Source of the DNA: Verrucomicrobiales bacterium | GTDB lineage: Bacteria > Verrucomicrobiota > Verrucomicrobiia > Limisphaerales > UBA9464 | NCBI GenBank assembly: GCA_027488845.1 | Contig: JAIYBC010000005.1 | Location: 1 to 64,000, forward strand | Length of the DNA stretch: 64,000 bases | Direction of reading: 5' to 3' | In this document: piece after piece, positions 8,930 through 16,795 of the stretch | Layout of the letters: the number at the start of each line of letters is the position of its first letter | How positions within the stretch are numbered: position 1 is the first letter of the stretch | Notes under the pieces: model-generated | Databases searched by the model: none | What the model saw: only the letters and a program-made list of their open reading frames with translations | Told to the model about the DNA's origin: nothing | Program-made: the position numbers and the translations under genes

Positions 8930-10300
8930 ATGTTTCCCCGGCCGGGTCTCGTCCTCGTCGTCTGGATCGCCATCTTGGTGGTGACCGGATGCCGATCGTC
9001 CGACGCCACGGCGGCCGGCGGATCCAGGACCCCTGGCTTTCCGATCCGCATCTCGGACGACCGCACCCACCTGGTCGACGCCGACGGCCGTCCCTTCCTC
9101 TACCACGCCGACACGCCTTGGGGTCTGGTCGCGCGGTTGCGACGGGAGGAGGTCGAGCGCTATCTCGACCACCGGCGCGCGGCGGGATTCAACGCGGTGC
9201 AGGTCCAACTGTTGCCCGAGGCCGCCATCACGTCGGGCACGAACGCCTACGGCCACGGCCCGTTCCGCACACCCGGCGACTTCTCGACGCCAGACTCCCG
9301 CTACTTCGACCACGCCGCGTGGGTTGTGGCGCAGGCCGCGAAGCGCGGGATGCTCGTGGCCTTCAATCCGGTGTGGCTCGGGTGCTGCGACGGCGGACAC
9401 CGCGACCTCATGGCGTCCAACGGGGTGGACCGCTGCCGCGACCTGGGACGCTTTCTCGGACGCCGCTTCCGTGGGCACGCCAACCTCCTTTGGATCCAGG
9501 GCGGCGACCGGGATCCGGGGAAGTGGCGGCCGTTCGTGGATGCCGTCGCCGAGGGGATCGACGAAACGGCTCCGAACCCGCTCCAGACCGCCCATTGGTC
9601 CTCGACGCATTCGTCCCTCGACGAGATCGGCGACGCGCGATGGCTCGACCTCAACGCGACCTACACCTACGCGGCCGAGCATGTCGGGGCGTGGCGGCGG
9701 CAGTTCCACGTGTACCACTCGGCGCGGCGCGATGCCGGACGGGAGCCGCGGATGCCGTTCTTCCTGATCGAGTCCACCTACGAGGGTGAACACGGGGCCA
9801 CGGCGCAGAAGATCCGGCGTCAGGCCTGGTGGGCGGTGCTGTCGGGCGCGTGCGGCCAGGCGATGGGCAACGGGCACATCTGGGGCTTCCGCGACGGCTG
9901 GCAGGAACGGCTCGACACGCCGGCGGTGCGCGACATGGGCGTCCTGCGGCGGGTGCTCGAGTCGCACCGCTGGTGGACGTTGCGTCCCGACTTCGGGCAT
10001 CAGGTGGTCACCAACGGCTTCGGCACCTACAACGGAGGCGATCAACCCGGCGGCGACGACTACGTCACCGCCGCCGCGGCACCGGACGGAACCCTGCTCG
10101 CCTACGTGCCCGAAGGCGGGACGGTCTCCGTGTCGAGGTTCCCTGCGATGCGCGAGGCCGACTGGATCGACCCGACGGACGGGCGTTCGGTCGCCCGGAT
10201 CGGGATCTCCGCGGACAGCGGCTTCACCACCTCGCCGCCGGGCCGAAATGCGGCCGGCGACCGGGACTGGGTGTTGGCGGTGCGGCCGGCCCGGAGGTAG
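8930..10300 (+). CDS. Lipoprotein glycoside hydrolase, DUF4038 / GH140-like
   Basis: 456 residues. The start at ATG 8930 gives a lipoprotein signal with lipobox VTGC (Cys21). An earlier ATG (8879) would place 17 charged residues before the hydrophobic stretch. The body is an (alpha/beta)8-type glycosidase of the DUF4038 group (FLYHADTPWGLV, RRAAGFNAVQVQLLPE, NLLWIQGGDRDP, FFLIESTYEGEH). The C-terminal 90 residues resemble the small beta domain that follows DUF4038. Characterised GH140 members are apiosidases acting on rhamnogalacturonan II side chains; whether this one shares that substrate is unknown. It is membrane-anchored, facing periplasm or outside. The 61-bp gap behind the toxin gene is filled with unconserved sequence. 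Confidence 0.85.
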   Translation: MFPRPGLVLVVWIAILVVTGCRSSDATAAGGSRTPGFPIRISDDRTHLVDADGRPFLYHADTPWGLVARLRREEVERYLDHRRAAGFNAVQVQLLPEAAITSGTNAYGHGPFRTPGDFSTPDSRYFDHAAWVVAQAAKRGMLVAFNPVWLGCCDGGHRDLMASNGVDRCRDLGRFLGRRFRGHANLLWIQGGDRDPGKWRPFVDAVAEGIDETAPNPLQTAHWSSTHSSLDEIGDARWLDLNATYTYAAEHVGAWRRQFHVYHSARRDAGREPRMPFFLIESTYEGEHGATAQKIRRQAWWAVLSGACGQAMGNGHIWGFRDGWQERLDTPAVRDMGVLRRVLESHRWWTLRPDFGHQVVTNGFGTYNGGDQPGGDDYVTAAAAPDGTLLAYVPEGGTVSVSRFPAMREADWIDPTDGRSVARIGISADSGFTTSPPGRNAAGDRDWVLAVRPARR

Positions 10301-10697
10301 GGAATTTGTTCGTGGTCAATGGTCCGTCGTCTGTTGTCAGTCGTCCGTTGTCAGTGGGACTGGGTCCGCGAGGAACACTCGGGGCACCTCAGCGGGAGCG
10401 GCGCAGCTTTTGCCACCTTGGAACGTGTCCCCAAGGAGAACGCGGGCCTTGTGATAGCATTCATTTGAATGATCAGGATTGCATATAGGGAATGGCAGCA
10501 TCGAAAAGCAGCGGAAGGTTCTTCTAGAACGATTAATCCCGGGAATTTGTGATCGCACACGCTATCAGAAGTTGGAGTAATAACGCAGCATTCTCCAACT
10601 CTACAGTAAACATGTTCTCAATGCGATGAATGCGCCGACCTTAGTTCCGCTCTAGGTGATCCATTTCAAAAACTTTAACCACCTCAAATTATTCACC
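10301..10697. other. Intergenic region with a GTCAGT-type repeat at its left end
   Basis: No gene is supported in these 397 bases. 10321-10358 carries GTCCGT/GTTGTCAGT words of the same family as 14300-14442 and 45440-45636. From about 10450 the sequence becomes AT-richer and continues so into the small lipoprotein gene. Two short leftward open frames here have no family features. Confidence 0.6.
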
Positions 10698-11096
10698 ATG
10701 CAATCGAGTCGCCATCTTTGCTTCCTTGTAATTCTCCTTGTTTCTTCCGGGTTGGTTGAGGGGTGCAAAAATCGCAATGACAGCGAGGCGGATCAAATTC
10801 GATTACTCTTTGTTCAGATGAAGAAAGCGGTTGTCGCTGAGAATCCTGAGAATGTCGTATCCTTGGTGATTCCAAGCTCCCGGGAGAGTCTGAAACGGAT
10901 CGGGCCACTTAAGTTCTTTTCCGAATTCAGAAATGGCCCAGCTTACTTCCCGAATCACAAAGCATTAATCTCGGGTGATACTGCAAAATTCCTGAGAGGA
11001 AACGAGTACGATGGAAATATTGGTACAGCGTATAAGTGTTTTAGGCTGGGAACCAACTGGTTTATTACGATGGATAGTGAGAATTGGCTGGATTAG
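10698..11096 (+). CDS. Small predicted lipoprotein, AT-rich, unknown function
   Basis: 132 residues. From ATG 10698 the protein has a hydrophobic signal ending in EGC (Cys23), which suggests lipid anchoring, although Glu at -2 is unusual. The mature part is polar with a run from LLFVQMKKAVVAENPENVV and a Tyr/Phe/Trp-rich end. I recognise no family. ATG 10656 would add 14 residues that do not look like a signal peptide. Base composition is much AT-richer than the neighbours, which with the repeats on both sides suggests recent arrival. It is isolated, with no neighbour in the same transcript. Confidence 0.65.
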   Translation: MQSSRHLCFLVILLVSSGLVEGCKNRNDSEADQIRLLFVQMKKAVVAENPENVVSLVIPSSRESLKRIGPLKFFSEFRNGPAYFPNHKALISGDTAKFLRGNEYDGNIGTAYKCFRLGTNWFITMDSENWLD

Positions 11097-11213
11097 CTAT
11101 TTGACAAGAAATCTAGAAGGTTCAACTGCAAGGAAGCCGACACCCTGTCTCCGAGTGCGGCCAACAATACAAAACCAGCAGTGGGTTCCTCCCAGCCTAC
11201 CTCCCACTTCCCG

Positions 11214-11307
11214 ATCTGTGTCCATCTGCGAAATCTGTGGAAGAAACTCCCCCAAACCCACGATCCACAGGTGGTTGCATCCGCAGATTTCGCAGATCGA
11301 CACAGAT
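11214..11307. repeat. Long inverted repeat (28-bp arms, 38-bp loop)
   Basis: Arms 11214-11241 and 11280-11307 are complementary at 26 of 28 positions; the core word is ATCTGCGAAATCTG. It could form a long RNA hairpin and sits between the lipoprotein and the convergent PQQ gene, so it may end transcription in both directions. There is no T tract. Confidence 0.75.
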
Positions 11308-11520
11308 GGGGGCCAAGGATCCGCGTTTGATCCTGCCTGACAACGGCCGGTCTGGTTCAGGAACCTCGACCGGTCTATTCCCGACTCTGCCCGCCGCGCC
11401 GGCTGAAGATGGAACTCCGTACCCTGAGGTCTCCCTCGGGAATCGGGTGCCGGTCGTGCGCGATGCCGCTGGATCGAGGGGGCTCCCGTGAGAACACGGA
11501 CTGCGCCTCGGCTACCGGAT

Positions 11521-11548
11521 GGACCACGGACCACGGACCACGGACCGG
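11521..11548. repeat. Heptamer run, ACCACGG
   Basis: About three and a half copies of a 7-bp unit (GGACCACGGACCACGG...), 20 bp outside the stop codon of the PQQ gene. It is related in unit length and wording to the array at 14395-14442. Confidence 0.75.
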
Positions 11549-11568
11549 CGCCGGAGGCGCCGGCCGGT

Positions 11569-12801
11569 TCAATTCACCGCCGACGGCGCGACGTCCACGG
11601 AGACGATGTCGCCGGCGGAGTTGCGGGCGTAGAGGCGGCCGTTGGCGACCACGGGGGCGGTCCAGCACTTCCCACCGAGGATCTGGGAGCGGCCGAGCAG
11701 CTCGAACTTCTCCGGATTGGCCTTCACCAGGCTGAGCTCGCCGGTCTCGGAGAGCACCAGCAGCTTGCCGTCGGCGGTTCCGACGAGCGTTCCCTGGCCG
11801 AAGCCCTTCTCGGACCACTTCAGCTGGCCGGTCTTCCAGTCGACGCAGCGCAGCTCGAGCATGGCCGCCTTGAAGGTGCTTCCGTTGACGCCGTAGAGGT
11901 GGCCGCCGATCAGGACCGGGGTGGCGGTGAAGCAGCCGAGGCTGTCGCCCTTCCACACGGACTCGGGCTTGCCGCCGGCGATCCGGAGCTGCTCGCCGCC
12001 GGCGTCGTTGGACGAGATGAACACCGCGCCGTCGTGGACGATGGGATCGGCGACGTGGCAGTAGTAGCCCTTGCCGAACGGGTGCTGGAAAAGCTCCGAA
12101 CCGTCCTTGAGACGGACCGCCGCGAGGTGGTTCGTGGCGAAGACCATGACCGCCTCCTCGCCGCCGACCTTGGTGAGCACGGGCGCGCTGAAGCTGTGGC
12201 CGACCTTGCCGGTGGTCCAGAGGACCTTGCCGGTGGCGGCGTCGAGGGCGGTGCCGTGGGTGCCCACGTTGAGCAGCACCCGGCCGTCCTGCACATGCGG
12301 GGCCGAGGTGACGCCCCAGGGATTCGTGTCCGCACCGAGTTCCTCGACCAACTGCTTGTCCCAGACGACGTCGCCGGTCTTGGCGTCGAGGCAGAGGGCG
12401 CGGCCGGGCTTGATGATGGCGTAGACCTTTCCGTCGGCGACTGTCGGCGCGGCGTTCGGGCCGCCGTCGTACATCGTCGGCTTCAGCTCGCTGGGAAACT
12501 CCTTCGACCAAACCGGCTTGCCGGTCGCCACGTCGAGGCACCAGAGGGTGGAGACGTCGCCCTTGTTCAGGTTGCCCACGGTGTAGAGGCGTCCATCGGC
12601 GACGGCCATCGAGGCGTAGCCCTGTCCGACCTTGGCCTTCCAGACGGTGCGGGGACCTTCCTGGGGAAAGGCGTCCGCGACCTTGCCGGGGGCGATTCCC
12701 GTGCGGTCCGGCCCGCGCCACTGGGGCCAGTCGGCGGCCTGGAGTGCTGTGGCGGTGGCGGCGACGAGGAGCAGGGCGGGAAGGTGGTCGGGGCGCAGCA
12801 T
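11569..12801 (-). CDS. Secreted PQQ-like beta-propeller protein
   Basis: 410 residues with a Sec signal (MLRPDHLPALLLVAATATALQA), then WPQWRGPDRTG, the usual first motif of bacterial outer-membrane or periplasmic PQQ-like propellers in this phylum. Repeats follow with the pattern AxDAKTGDVVWDK, DAATGKVLWTTGK and DWKTGQLKWSE. The open frame extends to 13092, but the signal peptide and homology begin at ATG 12801. Such proteins often act as scaffolds or quinoprotein-like enzymes; the PQQ-binding residues cannot be confirmed by eye. It is divergent from the Gfo/Idh/MocA gene over 151 bp, so the two may share control. A second family member lies at 27854-29125. Confidence 0.88.
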   Translation of the reverse strand: MLRPDHLPALLLVAATATALQAADWPQWRGPDRTGIAPGKVADAFPQEGPRTVWKAKVGQGYASMAVADGRLYTVGNLNKGDVSTLWCLDVATGKPVWSKEFPSELKPTMYDGGPNAAPTVADGKVYAIIKPGRALCLDAKTGDVVWDKQLVEELGADTNPWGVTSAPHVQDGRVLLNVGTHGTALDAATGKVLWTTGKVGHSFSAPVLTKVGGEEAVMVFATNHLAAVRLKDGSELFQHPFGKGYYCHVADPIVHDGAVFISSNDAGGEQLRIAGGKPESVWKGDSLGCFTATPVLIGGHLYGVNGSTFKAAMLELRCVDWKTGQLKWSEKGFGQGTLVGTADGKLLVLSETGELSLVKANPEKFELLGRSQILGGKCWTAPVVANGRLYARNSAGDIVSVDVAPSAVN

Positions 12802-12952
12802 ACCGGGCCCACGGTACGGTCCTCGGGGACGCTGGCAACCGGCCAGTGGACACCGGGAAGTGAGAGCCCGGCCGTCGCGGATCGGATTCCACCGAATCAA
12901 ACCCGGCTTGGCAGCGTCGGGTCCGGCGATACGCTGTCCCGACACCACGCAC

Positions 12953-14281
12953 ATGACGCCGCACGACTCCTCCCATCCCGACTTCAACCGCCGCGACTTC
13001 TTCAGGGGCGCCTCGATGGCCGGCGTGATGGCCATGCTGGGGGCCGTGCCGATCACCGCGCAGGAGGCGGCCAAGGCGGCGGGCGAGGACAAGAACCTGC
13101 CGCAGCCGAAGGCGGACCCGAGCTACAAGGAGAAGCCCCTCGGACCGCCGGTGAACATCGGCATCATCGGATTGGGCTCACACGGCCGCGAGATCATCAC
13201 CCACCTCGCCAAGCTGCCGAACGCCCCGGTGGTGGCGATCGCCGACACCTACAAGCAGTCGGTGAAGCGTGCGGCGGAGACGGCCCCGAAGGCGAAGGCC
13301 TATGCGACGGCCGAGGAGCTGCTGGCGGACGCCGACGTGAAGGCGGTGGTCATCGCCACCCCGACGCACCAGCACAAGGAGATCGCCCTGGCGGCGATGA
13401 AGGCCGGGAAGCACGTGTACCTCGAGGCGCCGATCGCGCACACCATCGAGGACGCCCGCGAGATCGCGAAGGCGGCGGCGGCGTTGCCGAAGGGGCGGAT
13501 CTTCCAGTCGGGGCTCCAGTCGCGCGAGAACCCGCAGAACCACCATGTGCTGAAGTTCATCCGTACCGGCGCGACGGGGAAGGCGGCGATGAGCCGAGGG
13601 CAGTGGAACAAGAAGAACTCCTGGCGGCGCGCCTCGCCGAACCCGGAGCGGGAGAAGGCCCTGAACTGGCGCCTGTTCCGGGAGACCTCGTTGGGCCTCG
13701 CCGGCGAGGTCGGCATCCACAGCCTCGACACCGCCTCGTGGTACCTCGACAGCCTGCCGGTCTCGATGACCGGGTTCGGCGGGATCCTGCAGTGGCAGGA
13801 CGGCCGAGAGGTCGCCGACACCGTGCAGCTGGTGGTCGAGTTCGCCGGCGGCGTCCGGCACACCTGGAGCGCCACGTTGGCGAACTCCTTCGAGGGTGAG
13901 CACGACATCTTCTTCGGCTCGAGCGCCGCGGTGCTGATCCGCGACAACCGCGCCTGGATGTTCAAGGAGACCGACGCCGAGCTGCTCGGCTGGGAGGTTT
14001 ACGCGCGGAAGGACGACTTCCTCACCGACTCCGGCATCGCCCTGGTGGCCAACGCCACGAAGATCCTCGCCCAGGGCAAGAAGCCCGCCGAGGCCGCCTC
14101 CGAATCGGATTCACCGGTCCGCTACGCCCTCGAGAAGTTCGTCGAACACGTCAACGAAGGCACCCAACCCGAGGCGTCCGCCGAAGCCGGCTTCCGGGCC
14201 GTGGTGATGGCGGTGAAGGCCAACGAGGCCGTGACCAAGGGCGGAAGGGTGGAGATTGCGAAGGAGTTGTTTGGGGTTTGA
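12953..14281 (+). CDS. Tat-exported Gfo/Idh/MocA family protein with a changed catalytic motif
   Basis: 442 residues. The N-terminus carries a twin-arginine type leader (FNRRDFFRGASMAGVMAML), so the protein is probably exported folded with its NAD(P) cofactor. The Rossmann motif is VNIGIIGLGSHGRE, near residue 65. The usual EKP motif, whose lysine is catalytic in characterised members, reads LEAPIAHT here: Ala159 replaces Lys. The later conserved histidine is present (GEVGIHSLDTASW). The protein may therefore bind a sugar and NAD without classic dehydrogenase chemistry, or use another mechanism. Start is ATG 12953; the frame is open further upstream but without family features. A GTCCGTTG/TGACCAC repeat region follows the stop. 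Confidence 0.9.
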   Translation: MTPHDSSHPDFNRRDFFRGASMAGVMAMLGAVPITAQEAAKAAGEDKNLPQPKADPSYKEKPLGPPVNIGIIGLGSHGREIITHLAKLPNAPVVAIADTYKQSVKRAAETAPKAKAYATAEELLADADVKAVVIATPTHQHKEIALAAMKAGKHVYLEAPIAHTIEDAREIAKAAAALPKGRIFQSGLQSRENPQNHHVLKFIRTGATGKAAMSRGQWNKKNSWRRASPNPEREKALNWRLFRETSLGLAGEVGIHSLDTASWYLDSLPVSMTGFGGILQWQDGREVADTVQLVVEFAGGVRHTWSATLANSFEGEHDIFFGSSAAVLIRDNRAWMFKETDAELLGWEVYARKDDFLTDSGIALVANATKILAQGKKPAEAASESDSPVRYALEKFVEHVNEGTQPEASAEAGFRAVVMAVKANEAVTKGGRVEIAKELFGV

Positions 14282-14299
14282 GGACGGGGGCTGTTGGCC

Positions 14300-14350
14300 G
14301 TGGTCCGTTGTCCGTTGCCAGTTGTCCGTTGCCAGTTGTCCGTTGTTGGT
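14300..14350. repeat. 14-bp tandem repeat, TTGTCCGTTGCCAG
   Basis: About three copies of a 14-bp unit right after the Gfo/Idh/MocA gene, the last one diverged. It is the left half of a repeat region whose right half is the heptamer array at 14395-14442. Confidence 0.8.
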
Positions 14351-14394
14351 CGTTTCGGAGCCCTTGGCTTGACTCCAGCCTTGTGACCCAAAAT

Positions 14395-14442
14395 GGACCA
14401 CTGACCACTGACCACTGACCACTGACCACTGACCACTGACCT
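14395..14442. repeat. 7-bp tandem array, CCACTGA
   Basis: Five to six near-perfect copies of a heptamer that ends 7 bp before the cheA stop codon. On the other strand it reads TCAGTGG. It lies between two convergent genes. Heptamer arrays could serve as protein-binding or termination sequences, but nothing here proves a role. Confidence 0.85.
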
Positions 14443-14448
14443 GCCCCA

Positions 14449-16725
14449 TCACGCCGCCAGGGCGGGCTTGAGCGGCTTCAGCTTCACCAGCGACGCGACG
14501 TCGAGGATGAGGCCCACGCGGCCGTCGCCGAGGATAGCCGCGCCGGCGAGGTTGGGGTTGTTGCGGAAGGTCTCGCCGAGGCTCTTGATCACGACCTCCT
14601 GCTTGCCGATGAGCTGGTCCACGAGCAGGCAACGCACCTGGGCGTCCGCCTCGACGACCACCACGATCGCCTCGGTCACGGGCAGCGACTGCTCGCGGAT
14701 CCCGAAGTAGCTGTCGAGACGCAGCAGCGGGATCAGCCGGCCGCGGACGTTCACGACCTCCTCGCGTTCCTGCACCGAGATGATCATCTCCGGCTTGGCC
14801 CGGAAGGATTCCCGGACGGACAGGGTCGGCAGGATGAACCGCTCGGTTCCGAGTCCCACGAGGAGCCCCTCGATGATCGCGAGGGTCAGCGGCAGGTGGA
14901 TGCAGAACTTGGAGCCCTTACCCGGCGTGGAATCGATGACGATCTTGCCGCGCAGCTGCTCGATGTTGCGTCGGACGACGTCCATGCCCACGCCGCGACC
15001 CGAGAGGTCGGTCACCACCTCGGCGGTGGAGAATCCGGGTTCGAAGATGAGGCCGTAGATGTCGCTGTCGCCGAGCTTGGCGTCGGGCTTCACCAGGCCG
15101 CGTTCGACCGCCTTCCTGAAGATCTTCTCCTTGGGGAGGCCGCCGCCGTCGTCCTCGATCTCGATGACGATCGCGCCGCCCTCGTGGAAGGCCTTGAGGT
15201 GGACACGTCCGAGCGCGGGCTTGCCGCGTGAGACGCGCACGTCGGGCTTCTCGATGCCGTGGTCCACGGCGTTGCGGATCATGTGCACCAGCGGGTCGCC
15301 GATGACCTCGATGATGGTGCGGTCCAGCTCGGTCTCCTCGCCTTCGGTGACGAGTTCGACCTGCTTGCCAGCCTTCATCGAGACGTCGCGGACAAGGCGG
15401 TTCATCTTCTGGAAGACCCCGCGGACGGGGACCATGCGCAGCGACATGGCCACGCGTTGGAGTTCCTTCGTGATGCGGCCGAGCTGGGCGAGGTTGCGGA
15501 TGAGGATCTGGCTCTGGACGCCGGTGAGCGCGGGATCCTGCGCGACGAGGGACTGGGCGATGACCATCTCGCCGACGAGGTCGACGAGCGCGTCGAGCTT
15601 GGAGGTGTCGACCTTGATCGCGGCGCCGCCGTCCTTGGAGGCTTCGGCCCCCTTCGAGGCGGACTTCGGCGCGGATCCGGCCGTGGCGGCGGGCGTCGGC
15701 GCGGGAGGATCCGGCGGCAGCACCTTCAGGACGGGCGCGGGAACCGGAGCCGACGGAACGGCGGATGCCGGGGCCGGCGTTGGCACCGGGGCGGCGGAAG
15801 GGGTCGGCACGGAGACGGGAACCGCGGGAGCCGGGGCCGGGGCGGACGGGGAACCCGACCTCGCGATCACGGCGCGGACCGATTCCAGCAGGTGGCCGGT
15901 GGGGATCAGGATCGGTTCGCCGGCATTCTCACCGCGCAGCTGGGAGTCCATGCGGTCGACGAACCGCTTCAACGTGTCGCCTCCCTGGAGGATCAGCTCG
16001 ATGACCTCGGAGTCGATGGTCAGCGTGTGCTGGCGGGCGAGGTCGAGCAGGGACTCGAGTTCATGGGCGAGGCGGTTGATCGGACGGAGGTTCAGGAAGC
16101 CGGAACCGCCCTTGAACGTGTGGAACGCACGGAAGATGGAGTTGAGGGTGTTGGCGTCGGTCGGGCTTTCCTCGAGGGTCAACACACCCAGCTCGATGTT
16201 CTGCAGGTGCTCCTGGGATTCGTTGGTGAACTCCCGCAGCAGTTCGGCGTCGTCGGCGAGGTTCAGCACCAGCGGGTCGACGGCGGCACCGGCACCGGCA
16301 CCGGCGTCGGCGGCCGGAGCGGCTGGAGCGGCGGTGGCCGGTTCGGCGGACGGCGTGGTTCCGGCGGAAGGGATGGCACCGAGGGAGGCGGGCAGGGCCG
16401 GGAGGGGAGTTCCCCGCGTGGCCGGCCCCATGGCCGACTGGAGCCAGGAGATCCAGTCCCTCAGGCGGGTGAGTTCCTCAGCGGGAAAGGCGCCGCCGGC
16501 GTCGAACACGCGGTCCACGGAGGACCGCAGGGCGGCGACCGCGTCCACGAGGGGCGTGGGCACCCCGCCACCCGGAGCCGACACCAGGTCCTGCATGTCG
16601 GAGACCAGCGAGTTCGAGGGAAGGAGGCCGTCGTCCTTGCCGGGAGCGGCGAAGACGAGTTCGAGGGCCAGCTTCTCGGTCAGCGCGGAAAGCGCCTCCA
16701 ATGGGGAAGGAGCGGGGTTGGACAT
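14449..16725 (-). CDS. cheA: Chemotaxis-type histidine kinase CheA (orphan)
   Basis: 758 residues. Residues 1-100 are a helical segment of unknown type. A normal HPt domain follows, with phospho-acceptor His202 in AFHTFKGGSGFL. An Ala/Pro-rich linker (about 285-375) replaces the usual P2 domain. The P3 dimerisation region is near 385-440, and the ATP-binding domain has LVHMIRNAVDHGIEKP (N box), EDDGGGLPKEK (G1) and DLSGRGVGMDVVRRN (G2). A CheW-like P5 domain ends the protein. Start at ATG 16725 follows from MSNPAPSPLEAL. No cheW, cheY, cheB, cheR or receptor gene is in the window, so the partners are elsewhere. It lies 70 bp behind the LptF/LptG-type gene and may share its transcript. Confidence 0.93.
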   Translation of the reverse strand: MSNPAPSPLEALSALTEKLALELVFAAPGKDDGLLPSNSLVSDMQDLVSAPGGGVPTPLVDAVAALRSSVDRVFDAGGAFPAEELTRLRDWISWLQSAMGPATRGTPLPALPASLGAIPSAGTTPSAEPATAAPAAPAADAGAGAGAAVDPLVLNLADDAELLREFTNESQEHLQNIELGVLTLEESPTDANTLNSIFRAFHTFKGGSGFLNLRPINRLAHELESLLDLARQHTLTIDSEVIELILQGGDTLKRFVDRMDSQLRGENAGEPILIPTGHLLESVRAVIARSGSPSAPAPAPAVPVSVPTPSAAPVPTPAPASAVPSAPVPAPVLKVLPPDPPAPTPAATAGSAPKSASKGAEASKDGGAAIKVDTSKLDALVDLVGEMVIAQSLVAQDPALTGVQSQILIRNLAQLGRITKELQRVAMSLRMVPVRGVFQKMNRLVRDVSMKAGKQVELVTEGEETELDRTIIEVIGDPLVHMIRNAVDHGIEKPDVRVSRGKPALGRVHLKAFHEGGAIVIEIEDDGGGLPKEKIFRKAVERGLVKPDAKLGDSDIYGLIFEPGFSTAEVVTDLSGRGVGMDVVRRNIEQLRGKIVIDSTPGKGSKFCIHLPLTLAIIEGLLVGLGTERFILPTLSVRESFRAKPEMIISVQEREEVVNVRGRLIPLLRLDSYFGIREQSLPVTEAIVVVVEADAQVRCLLVDQLIGKQEVVIKSLGETFRNNPNLAGAAILGDGRVGLILDVASLVKLKPLKPALAA

Positions 16726-16795
16726 AAGGATCCAACCCGGTATCGGCCGGGGCGACGGATACCTTGAGGAGGAGCCGCATCCGGCCCGAAGCCGC

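Larger units (their letters stand above)
11097..11568. other. Intergenic region with a long hairpin and ACCACGG heptamers
   Basis: No gene is supported in these 472 bases. It holds the imperfect 28-bp hairpin at 11214-11307 and, just outside the stop of the PQQ gene, the heptamer run at 11521-11548. The AT-rich composition of the lipoprotein fades by about 11200. Confidence 0.6.

Noticed and set aside
14300-14442. CRISPR-like repeat array
   Set aside because: Units are 7 or 14 bp and directly adjoining, without spacers, and no cas gene is nearby.
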